From Jiangella gansuensis DSM 44835 (GTDB taxonomy: Bacteria > Actinomycetota > Actinomycetes > Jiangellales > Jiangellaceae), in assembly GCF_000515395.1 (NCBI RefSeq), contig NZ_KI911782.1, forward strand, positions 3,780,606 to 3,844,605: DNA of 64,000 bases. The letters are read 5' to 3'. The notes under the pieces were generated by a model that saw only the letters and a list, made by a program, of their open reading frames with translations, did not search any database and was not told the origin of the DNA. Positions 53,263-62,100 of the stretch are shown piece after piece. Position 1 is the first letter of the stretch. Every line of letters begins with the position of its first letter. Made by a program: the position numbers and the translations under genes.

Positions 53263-55514
53263 TGTTGCAGCTTGCGCTTCGCACCTTGCGGTTCCGGGTG
53301 GGCACGTTCGTGGCGGCCTTCCTTGCCATGTTCTTCGCCGCGGCCATCGTGATGGCCTGCGGCGGGCTGATCGAGACGGGCATCCGCACCGCTGTTCCTC
53401 CCCACCAGCTGGCCTCGGCCGACATCGTCGTCGCCGGTAACCAGGAATACGACGCTCCCGGCGGCGACCCGGACGAACCGGCGATCCTGCCCGAACGGGT
53501 CCGCATCGACGCCGGGCTCGAGGACACGATCTCGGACCTTCCGGGCGTGCAGGACACCACGACCTACGTCTTCGACGGCGACCCGCCCCCGGGGACCGTC
53601 GACGCGATCGGGGTGGTGACCGAGCCCGGCGCGAACCTGAGCGAGGTCCGGGAGCGGATCGACGCCGACCTGGACGGCACCGCCACCACCCTGGTGGGCG
53701 ATCAGCGGGGGCAGGTGGAACTGCGCGAGGCCAAGGGCACCAGTGTGAACATCGTCGCCCTGGCCGGCGTCTTCACCGCCTTCGCGTTCATGGTGTCGAT
53801 CTTCGGCGTGGCGTCCATGCTCGCCCTGTCGATCTCTCAACGCCAGCAGGAGCTCGCGCTGCTGCGGGCCATCGGATCCACCCCCCGTCAGCTGCGCCGG
53901 CTGATCCTCCGCGAGACTTTGGCCCTGTCGTTGCTCGCCACCGCGCTCGCCATCGCCCCGGGCCGTTTCCTGGGCGAGTTCGTGTTCGACCAGCTGGCCG
54001 ATCGCGGCATCGCCACCGAAGGGGTGGCCTTCCACCAGGGCTGGATACCGACGGTGGCCGCGATCGGGATAGCAGTCGTCGCGGCCCTCGCCGGTGCCCT
54101 GGGCGCCGGGCGGAGAGCCGCACGCATCAAGCCCACCCAGGCCCTCGCCGAAGCCTCCCTCGAAGGCAAGCTGATCGGCGGGTGGCGGGTGTTTGTGGCG
54201 GTACTCCTGCTCGGTGGCGGGACCGCGCTGACCTTCGTGACCATCGCGGTGATGAGCGGACCGCTCACACCCGCCACCGCCGCGCCCGCCGTCATCGTCT
54301 TCGCCATCGGGTTCGCCCTCCTGGCACCCGTCCTGTCGAAGGTCATGACCTTCGTCCTGCAATGGCCCGTACGCGCGCTGGGCGGCGTGACCGGCGAGCT
54401 CGCTGTGCTCAACGCCCGCGGCCGCACCGGCCGGATGGCGGCTGTGATGGCACCGGTCATCCTGCTGACCGGAGTAGCGACTGGGATGTTGTACCTGCAG
54501 ACGACCAACGACGACGCCGACCGGCAGATCTTCGCGGACAGCCTGGTCGCCGACGCGGTGGTGACCGCTGAGGACCGGTTCGACCCGGAGCTGGTCGAGC
54601 AGATCAACGAGCTGCCAGGCGTCGCCGGCGCGTCGGAGTGGGTCAGCAGCATCGGGTTCATCGAGAACCCGGACGACCGCTCGCCGGCGGCTGAAGGCTG
54701 GAACCTCCAGGGAGTCACCGCCGACGGCGCGGACGCCACCACACCCGTCGACCTCACCGCCGGCGGATTCGCCGACCTGCACGGTGACACGGTCGCGATC
54801 GAAGACCAGCACGCCAGCAAACTGGGCATCGACGTCGGCGACACGATCACGCTGCGGATGGGCGACAACACCACGATCGAAGCGCAGGTGGCCGCGCTGT
54901 TCTCCGCCCCGGACGACTACGACACGCTGCTGCTTCCAGCCGAAACCCTGGCCGCGCACACCACCGAGGGGTTCGCGACGCGGATCCTGGTCAGCGCCGA
55001 CAGCGACACCGACCCCAAGACCCTCGTGGCAGACCTGACCCAGTCGCTCGCCGGCCAGAACGGGCTGACGGTGAGCGGCCGCGACGTCCTGTTCAGCGAG
55101 TACGACGAGCAGAGGACGACCGCCACCTTCGCGATCTACATTATGGTGGTCATGATCGCCGGGTACGCGGCGATCACGGTGGTCAATACCCTGGCGTCGA
55201 GCACGACCGCGCGGCAGCGAGAGTTCGGGCTGCAGCGGCTCGCGGGCTCAACTCGCGGTCAGGTGCTCCGGATGGTCGGGATCGAAGGCGCGATCGTCGC
55301 CGTCAGCGGTGTCGCGTTGGGCACCCTGGCCTCGATCGCAATCCTGGTCCCGGTCAGCCTCAAGCGCCTCGACTCGGTGCTACCCGCTGGTTCCCCGTTG
55401 ATCTACGCGGCGACCGCCGGCCTGGGCGTACTGCTGACCCTCGGCGCCACGCTGCTACCCGCATGGCGGGCGACCCGTGGCCGACCCGCCGAGTCGGCCC
55501 TCGCCATCGAATAG
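53262..55514 (+). CDS. FtsX-like ABC permease
   Basis: The 750-residue protein has the two-FtsX arrangement: helix 1 near residues 12-34, a large external domain, a helix group near 155-285 with the coupling segment LRAIGSTPRQLRRLILRE, and more helices near 300-400. A second external domain and a final group near 620-735 with RLAGSTRGQVLRMVGIEG complete it. Such mechanotransmission exporters remove antimicrobial peptides or act on envelope lipids. It pairs with the preceding ATPase and probably responds to the adjacent two-component system. Confidence 0.9.
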   Translation: MLQLALRTLRFRVGTFVAAFLAMFFAAAIVMACGGLIETGIRTAVPPHQLASADIVVAGNQEYDAPGGDPDEPAILPERVRIDAGLEDTISDLPGVQDTTTYVFDGDPPPGTVDAIGVVTEPGANLSEVRERIDADLDGTATTLVGDQRGQVELREAKGTSVNIVALAGVFTAFAFMVSIFGVASMLALSISQRQQELALLRAIGSTPRQLRRLILRETLALSLLATALAIAPGRFLGEFVFDQLADRGIATEGVAFHQGWIPTVAAIGIAVVAALAGALGAGRRAARIKPTQALAEASLEGKLIGGWRVFVAVLLLGGGTALTFVTIAVMSGPLTPATAAPAVIVFAIGFALLAPVLSKVMTFVLQWPVRALGGVTGELAVLNARGRTGRMAAVMAPVILLTGVATGMLYLQTTNDDADRQIFADSLVADAVVTAEDRFDPELVEQINELPGVAGASEWVSSIGFIENPDDRSPAAEGWNLQGVTADGADATTPVDLTAGGFADLHGDTVAIEDQHASKLGIDVGDTITLRMGDNTTIEAQVAALFSAPDDYDTLLLPAETLAAHTTEGFATRILVSADSDTDPKTLVADLTQSLAGQNGLTVSGRDVLFSEYDEQRTTATFAIYIMVVMIAGYAAITVVNTLASSTTARQREFGLQRLAGSTRGQVLRMVGIEGAIVAVSGVALGTLASIAILVPVSLKRLDSVLPAGSPLIYAATAGLGVLLTLGATLLPAWRATRGRPAESALAIE

Positions 55515-55664
55515 CTGCGAGGGCCGACCTCCCGTCGGGCACGGGCGATCGGCGCAGCGGTGGCGCGCTTCCCCAGGCCACCGGCAAGCCGATCTCTCCG
55601 GGAGGTCGCGCTCGCAGCGGGACTGCGCTCCGAACATGTGTGGATTGGCCGCTCGTGGTGGACG

Positions 55665-55814
55665 GGTCCTCGTGAGCGCCGAGAATGAAACGGCGTGCCC
55701 CAGGCGAAGGGCCAAGACAGCCAAGAGCACAGCTGGACGTGGGGCCAACGGCACTGGCACACCGTCCCGGTGCACCTCGAACGGGCCAAGCAGCCTCACG
55801 TTGATGGTCGACAC
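55665..55814 (-). pseudogene. AfsR/SARP regulator, N-terminal fragment
   Basis: From GTG 55814 the minus strand encodes STINVRLLGPFEVHRDGV and then PVPLAPRPAVLLAVLALRLGHAVSFSAL, which matches the start of the SARP winged-helix domain (LLGPFEVxxDGxPVxLxxxKxRxLLAxLALRxGxxVSxxxL). After about 50 residues the similarity ends and unrelated sequence follows. The rest of the regulator is absent. The surrounding gap 55515-56207 holds no other gene that I can support. Confidence 0.65.
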
Positions 55815-56207
55815 GAGTGCCTCGCGCTCAAAGCCCCTACTACTCGACGCTGTGTACCGTCCGAAGTCTAGCGGCGGTGACACCGGGCGCGCGGGTCCGG
55901 AGATGGTTAGAACAGTCTGCGGTCCCTCGTCAGCAGTTGAGGCCAAGGTGGCTCGACGAGGAACACGGTCGTATCGCGGCGTTTGGACCCCGGGCGCCTG
56001 GCTCGTCGGGGAGCCCGGTGCACCGGTGTGAAGCAGATCTGAAGCATCGGCTCGATTGGCTGGCGGGCGTTCAACAGGTCGCACGGTGCGAGCCCGGCCT
56101 GTGTGCATCTGATCGATGTAGGGGTTCGGCGGATCCTTTTGCACACGCCTGTCGCCGAATGGTGCCAACGCTACCCCCTGAGCTCATCTCCGAAGGAGGA
56201 CGTTTCA

Positions 56208-56723
56208 ATGATAAGACTTGCTACAAGAGTGGGCCGCCTCGTTGCGGGCGCCGCTGCGCTCTTGGTTCTGTCGGCCGGGACAGCGGCAGCGACGACCGAT
56301 GCGGCGGCGACTGGGACGCAAGCGAAAGCGACAGTGGGTGCGACGACAAAAGATGTCTCGGCGAACATCACCCAACTCAAAAAGTGTCTCGGGTACCGGG
56401 TGCGCCGCTGCCTGTGGATAAACGTCGACCATTACCACAACCGTGTGCGCGTCTACGGGGAAGCCAGTGAAGGGCCTGGTGGCGCCATTTACGATGTTGC
56501 GGTCGAGCATGTGATTACGGACAATATGACGGGTTTTCGACCCTATGCGGGTGACCTCGACGGCTACCATGCTCGCGCGGATGGAGCCTGGTCCAGGCTC
56601 GAAAGTTGCGTCAATGGGCGCTATTATGAGTTCAACTTGCGTGGCAATTTCGGGTGGCGAAACTCTCAGACAGGAAACTATGACTCTGAGGTCGAGGACA
56701 TCGATGTAAGGTTCCGCTGCTAG
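56208..56723 (+). CDS. Secreted Cys-containing hypothetical protein
   Basis: The 171-residue protein starts at ATG 56208 behind AAGGAGGA. A signal peptide (RLVAGAAALLVLSAGTAAA) is followed by a mature part with paired Cys (KKCLGYRVRRCLWINVDHYHNRVRVYGEASEGPGG, ESCVNGRYYEFNL, VRFRC end). I do not recognise the family. The base composition is visibly lower in GC than neighbouring genes (AAA, TAT, ATT codons), which suggests that it arrived by transfer. It lies inside the degenerate zone. Confidence 0.65.
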   Translation: MIRLATRVGRLVAGAAALLVLSAGTAAATTDAAATGTQAKATVGATTKDVSANITQLKKCLGYRVRRCLWINVDHYHNRVRVYGEASEGPGGAIYDVAVEHVITDNMTGFRPYAGDLDGYHARADGAWSRLESCVNGRYYEFNLRGNFGWRNSQTGNYDSEVEDIDVRFRC

Positions 56724-56924
56724 CCTCATATCACGATCGCTGCTTGGCTACTGAGCTGAAGAAGTGGGTCCTGGCCGAGGACGTCTTGATGCAGATCGTG
56801 GCGGCCATCGCCCGCTGACCGGTCGTCTCAGTGGCCGGGCGGAACAAGGTCGCACTCAATGTCGCCAGCCACAGTGGTCGGCTCGTTGGTCACCTCCTCG
56901 ACGTTCGTGTCGACAGTTTGGGAC

Positions 56925-57240
56925 CTGACGAGCACGTCGAGTCTGAGGTAGCGGCGGCCATCGGCTCACTTGTCGTGCTGGCCGGCCAGGACGACACCGA
57001 CGAGCCGGATGATGCTGGCGCGTTCGGGGAAGATGCCCACGACATCGGTGCGGCGGCGGATTCGCGGTTGAGCCGCTCGTTGGGGTTGTTCGACCAGAGC
57101 TGGCGTCAGACCGCCTTCGGGAACGCGGTGAAGGCGAGGACCTCCGCGCGGGCCTGCTCGATGTACTCGGCGACCGTGGGGAGCTTCTCGGCCAGGGCGT
57201 CGACGACGCGGTCGAACTGGCGTGCACCGACTCGGCGTCG
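56925..57240 (-). pseudogene. IS256 (Mutator)-type transposase, C-terminal remnant with several lesions
   Basis: The minus strand encodes QFDRVVDALAEKLPTVAEYIEQARAEVLAFTAFPKAV, then a stop where the family has HW, then RQLWSNNPNERLNRE. A frameshift leads into RRRTDVVGIFPERASIIRLVGVVLAGQHDK, then another stop where the family has W, and ADGRRYLRLDVL. These are the conserved C-terminal blocks of IS256-type transposases with at least three inactivating changes. No terminal inverted repeats were found. The rest of the gap 56724-57667 shows no intact gene. Confidence 0.8.
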
Positions 57241-57667
57241 GGCTGGTCTAGATCGAGTGCAGCAGCGCTTTGATCCACCCCTATGCGTCATATGGCGCGA
57301 CCACGACTCATCGCCGACGATCGCTCGGTGCTATGGGCGAGCTGAAGCGGGCCAGCAGGTTCGGGCGATATCTTTCGGCATTGAAACGGTCGGCGTGAAA
57401 CTCTGCATCGACCGGTTCGCCATGGGCGGCGTATCGGAACCCCTCTGGACTCCGCTTTCCGCAGCCGGCGCCGCTATGACCGGGGAGTCCGCGTCGATCT
57501 ACGTTCGCCCGGATGGATCCCTGGCGCAGACGATCTTCTACTTCACGGCCCGGGGCTGCTCCGGTCGAGCAGGTTGATCGATCTTGGTTTCGTCGTTGTC
57601 GTGCGATGAGTTTCGTCGGTGTGCTGGGGCCGTTCCTGTGAGTGCCGACATGGAGGAGGAGATGGAC

Positions 57668-58042
57668 ATGGGCGCGCGCGACAGCATGAAGGTGGGGATG
57701 TATTCCTTCGATTGCCGTGACGCAGCGACGTTGGCGGGCTTCTGGTCTGCAGTGTTGATGCGATCGGTCGACGAGGGTGCGACGTCGGCGTTCGCGACGA
57801 TCGGTTTCGCGGGAGAAGGCCCGACCTGGATGTTCCACCAACCGAGCGGTGAGCTTGCATCCGGCGAGAACCGTCTGATGCTCGATCTGGGCGGTGAGAA
57901 CGACTGGGCAGAGCAGGCCGACCGTGTCGAGACGCTTGGCGCGGAGCGGGTCAGCGATAACGAAGTGGACGGCATCCGCTGGGTCGTGTTCCACGATCCC
58001 GAGGGCAACACCTTCCGGATCTTCGCTCCACGTCCGGAGTAG
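57668..58042 (+). CDS. VOC family protein
   Basis: The 124-residue protein starts at ATG 57668, seven bases after GGAGGAGGA; ATG 57662 is too close to that site. It resembles the glyoxalase-like VOC fold: VGMYSFDCRDAATLAGFWSAVLMRSV, PTWMFHQPSGE, RLMLDLGGENDWAEQADRVETLGAERV and VVFHDPEGNTFRIFAPRPE at the end. The family includes isomerases and resistance proteins. It appears intact inside a zone of broken genes. Confidence 0.82.
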   Translation: MGARDSMKVGMYSFDCRDAATLAGFWSAVLMRSVDEGATSAFATIGFAGEGPTWMFHQPSGELASGENRLMLDLGGENDWAEQADRVETLGAERVSDNEVDGIRWVVFHDPEGNTFRIFAPRPE

Positions 58043-58189
58043 ACCCGCAAGTTCGTAGAGCACTACTTTTCGCATGTTCTGAGGCCCCTCTCTTCCGGCC
58101 GGCTTCGTCGGCTGATGGTGAGCGCTTCGAGCAGCCATCCGGATCTCCGCGACGCATACGTCATGGAACGTCGCTTCGGCCGGTTCGGA

Positions 58190-58441
58190 CCCGTCGATCA
58201 GGCGCACGGTACGGCGCAGCGCGTACTGCAGGCTCATTGCCAGCAAGAGGGGCCCAGATCGCCATCGGCGCATACGCCACGAGCTGGACCGTGGTGGCCG
58301 GGCCCGGCCGCATCTGGGATCGAACGGTGTCCCGGTGACGGCGACCACGACGATGCCCACGGTCCACATTGCGGTTAGCACCATCGCGCTGACGACTCCC
58401 AGGACGGGGGGCAGCCATGGCGGGTTGATCCGGCACTGCAA
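58190..58441 (-). pseudogene. Small membrane protein with two compensating frameshifts
   Basis: The minus strand begins QLQCRINPPWLPPVLGVVSAMVLTAMWTVGIVVVAVTGTPFDP (one membrane helix). A second helix, VQLVAYAPMAIWAP, continues in another frame, and then LLLAMSLQYALRRTVRL returns in the first frame. Together they look like a short two-helix membrane protein broken by two frameshifts. This is inference from hydrophobicity alone; I recognise no family. Confidence 0.35.
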
Positions 58442-58640
58442 CTGCACGGCTCGAGCGGGACGATCTAAATCCCATGCGCGAGCGGCCGTTCCCGTTCAAA
58501 GATCTTCGGCACGACGCTGCTTATAGCTCCGGCGGCGCATGCCGGCGGGCTGCTGGGCGACGACTGCGCCGTCGGGTCGCCATGTACCTGGCGCGCAGTG
58601 CCGGCCGAGCGCGAGTAGCCAGCCAAGCTTGAGGAGCCGC

Positions 58641-58883
58641 ATGACAATACAGCACGACAAATTCCTGATCGTCACCCTCCGCAACCGATCGTATGAGGTC
58701 AACCTCACGCTTCTTCATCTGTCGCCCGACGATCCCCATTTGGGGCGCAGGTGCGTGCGCATCCGAGAAATCCACACACTTTGCCGCGAATATGGACCGC
58801 AGACCCGCGAGCGATGCAGAGGCGCACTTATCGGCGCTCAGGCGCGCCTGCCGACTGATGTGGCGGCGCGGCCGCGACGCTAA
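58641..58883 (+). CDS. Possible small hypothetical protein
   Basis: This 80-residue frame starts at ATG 58641 behind GAGGAG. It begins MTIQHDKFLIVTLRNRSYEVNL and has three Cys and a basic end. I recognise no family. The good ribosome site is the only support; it lies in the degenerate zone and could be chance. The flanking stretches 58043-58640 and 58884-59111 hold no other gene beyond the membrane fragment listed separately. Confidence 0.25.
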   Translation: MTIQHDKFLIVTLRNRSYEVNLTLLHLSPDDPHLGRRCVRIREIHTLCREYGPQTRERCRGALIGAQARLPTDVAARPRR

Positions 58884-59111
58884 CGAGAGAGAGCTGTCCC
58901 AAGGCACCCAGGACTCATGTGCCAATGGCATGTGAGGTGTATCACATCATTCGCTACGTGCTATTCCCATGCGTTTCGGCCTCTCACGAGTAGGGAGTCC
59001 TTTCCGCGTGCATTGGTTCCGCGCGGATATCGACCGTGCCTCATGCGCGGACACCGCGAACGACGGTGCTGGGTTCCTCGGGGATTTCCGAGTTGTAGGG
59101 AGACCGAGATC

Positions 59112-62100
59112 ATGTCGATGTATCGACGGGGGAAGTTCCGCGCACGCCGCCGACGGTTCCGTGGCCTGGCGGCGCCACTTGGTGTGACGGGGCGGCGAAT
59201 CCTCATGGGCGCCAAGCCGTCAGCGGCGGCCGCCCTTGCGCTCGCGCTGCTCTGTTCACTGATGGTCGCTGGCGCCTCGGTGTCTGCTCAGGCGGTACCG
59301 GCTGAAGCGTCGGCCGGCGATCAGGCCGACGCTGGTGAGGCCGTGGAGGTCGCGGAGACGGCGGACGGGAGCGTGGACGCGGCGCCTGAGGAGGATACAT
59401 ACGCCTCCGATGAGCAGGCAATGACGGCTGAGGGCGAGGTGGATCCGCCTACCGACTCCGGCGAGCCGCAGGCTCCCGGGCGTGACGAGGATGCGGAGCC
59501 CGCGCTGCCGGACGATTCTGACCGCGACCGTTCGGAGCCTGAGAGCGCTGACGGCCAGGCGGGTGGCCCGATTGCGCCGATGGCGGCGGAGTCGCCCGGT
59601 TCGGCCGTGACGGGCGGGACGACGTTCTACGCGTACGTCGGTGCCGGTGAGTCGTTGGACGCGCTCTTCGCCAAGGCGTTCGAGCTAGGCGCCGTCGGTT
59701 CTGACACGCAGATCCGGATCACTGATCCTTCTGGGGCGGTGCGGCACGACTGCACGATCCAGAACACCGCGCCGAACGGGGCGGCGCCGTGTGATGTCAC
59801 GGGCCTGACGGGACCGGCGGGCGTGTGGTCGATCGAGGTCATCGCTCTGAACGGGAACCCAGCCAACTGGCCCGAGTCGGGTACCAGCTTCTTCGACTGG
59901 GAGATCTCCGTACAGGACGGCGCCGGCGCCGACGTTCCGGGCCGCGTCTGGACGGAGAAATACCGGGGCTACGACTGGCAGCGTGACCTGAATCCGGATG
60001 TTCACTTCTGGGTGGTAACGGAGCACGGTTCGCAATACACGGTGGATCTCTACGACTTCAATGGCGGCGGTTGGGCCTTCGACAGCAACGCCTTCGGTGT
60101 CGCCCCGACCGGTACATGCGCACCCGCGTACCAGTCGATCGAGATGACGACGAACACGCCGGAGTATCCGTCGGCGCCGGCCTCTTGCGGTGATCCGTAC
60201 AAGCTGTTCTTCGAACCGCCCGACCCCAACCTTCCCGCCACGGCGCCAGGGGCTAACGGCACGGAGTGGGTGCTCCCGCCTGTGGTCACCCCCACGATCG
60301 ACAACCTGCAGTTCGGCTCGGTCGACACCGACACAAGGGAGGGAACGTTCACCTACGACCTCACCGACTTCACCGGCACCTACAGCCTGCAGATTGACGC
60401 CAACGGTGACGGCGATTACGACGATCCGGTAGACCGTGTGATCCCGCTGTCGGGCTCGAGTGGCTCGCAGAGCTACTCCTGGGATGGGCTGGACGGCAAT
60501 GGTGATCCAATCGGTGTGTGCCAGGAGATCAACGCCAGGGTCGCCATCGACCGCATCGACGAGATCCACTTCGTCCTGGGTGATACCGAATCCCTGGGCG
60601 GCATCACCATCGAGCAGCTCATCGGCAACGCGCCGGGCGAGACGACCATCTACTGGGACGACACCCAGATCATCGGGACCCCGCCCACGACACCGATCGA
60701 CGGCACAGCGGGGGTGGAGAGCGACGTCCCTGGCGGCGTCCATGGCTGGGCGTTCAACTGGAGCGACTCTTGGGGCAACCAGGCCGCGATCGACAACTGG
60801 ACCTACAGCGCTGTCGACGTCGCCGAGACCCTCACCGTGCCGTCGGAGTGCTTCGAGATCGAAAAGATCTCCGATGCCACCGCCGATTCGCGGCCCGGCG
60901 ATGTCATCACCTACGAGGTGACGATGCGCAACACCGGCACGGCGACGTTCACTGCCAGCAACCCGGCGCGGCTGTTCGACGATCTGACCGGTGTGATCGA
61001 CGACGCGACTTATAACAACGACGCCACCGCTGACCGCGGCCCGACGCCGTCGTACAGCGCGCCGATCATCTCGTGGGAGGGCCCGCTGGCGCCCAACGAG
61101 ATGGTGACCATCACGTACACCGTCACGTTGCAGGGCGGCGGTGACGGCGAGGTTCGGAATGTGGCGTTCACACCCTTGTGTGATCCGGCCGAACCGGACT
61201 GCGACACCACGACGCCGGTCTGCGACCCGCCTGACGACGAGGGCCGCGATCCGGACACCGGTTTGCCGTGTGCGGAGCACGAGTTCGAGCTGCCGCGGCT
61301 GCAGATCGACAAGGTGGCCGACGTGACGGAGCTGCCGGGTGTCGGCGAGACCGTGACCTACACCGTCACGGCGACCAACGTCGGGCCCGGCGTCTACACG
61401 CCGACCGCTCCAGCACCGGTCACCGACGACCTGACGGATGTGATCGACGACGCGACCTACAACAATGACGCGACCGCTGATCGGGGGCCGACGCCGTCGT
61501 ACAGCGCGCCGATCATCTCCTGGGAGGGCCCACTGGCCGTCGGCGAGACGGTGACCATCACCTACACGGTGACCTACACCGGTGCGGGCGACCACATCCT
61601 GGTCAACACGGCCTGCGTGCCGGACGACCAGGTCGTCGTGGACGACGACCCCTGCGCGTCGGTGCAGATCCCGGCCGCGTTCATCGAGGACAGCAAGGCG
61701 GTGGAGGCGTCGGATGACCCGCTGGTCGCCGGTTCCACGCTGACCTACACGTTGACCTTCGAAAACACCGGCGAGGCGGCAGGCACCGTCGACAAGGTCG
61801 ACAACCTGCTGCACGTGCTCGACGACGCCGACGTCACGGTGCAACCGGTCGTGGACCCGGCCGGCGGCCTGACGGTGTCGCCGATCGCCAACGGGCAGTT
61901 CTCCATCACCGGCACGCTCGACCCCGATGAGGTCGTGACAGTCACCTACACCGTCACGATCAGACCGGAGGGTGAGCGCGGCGATAACGTGGCGGCGAAC
62001 TTCCTGCTGCTGCCGACGGATCCGGCGCCGTGCGACCCGGCCGAGGAGGACTGTACGGTGCCGCCGTGCGAGCCGGCTCCGGGTGAGCTGCCGGACTGCA

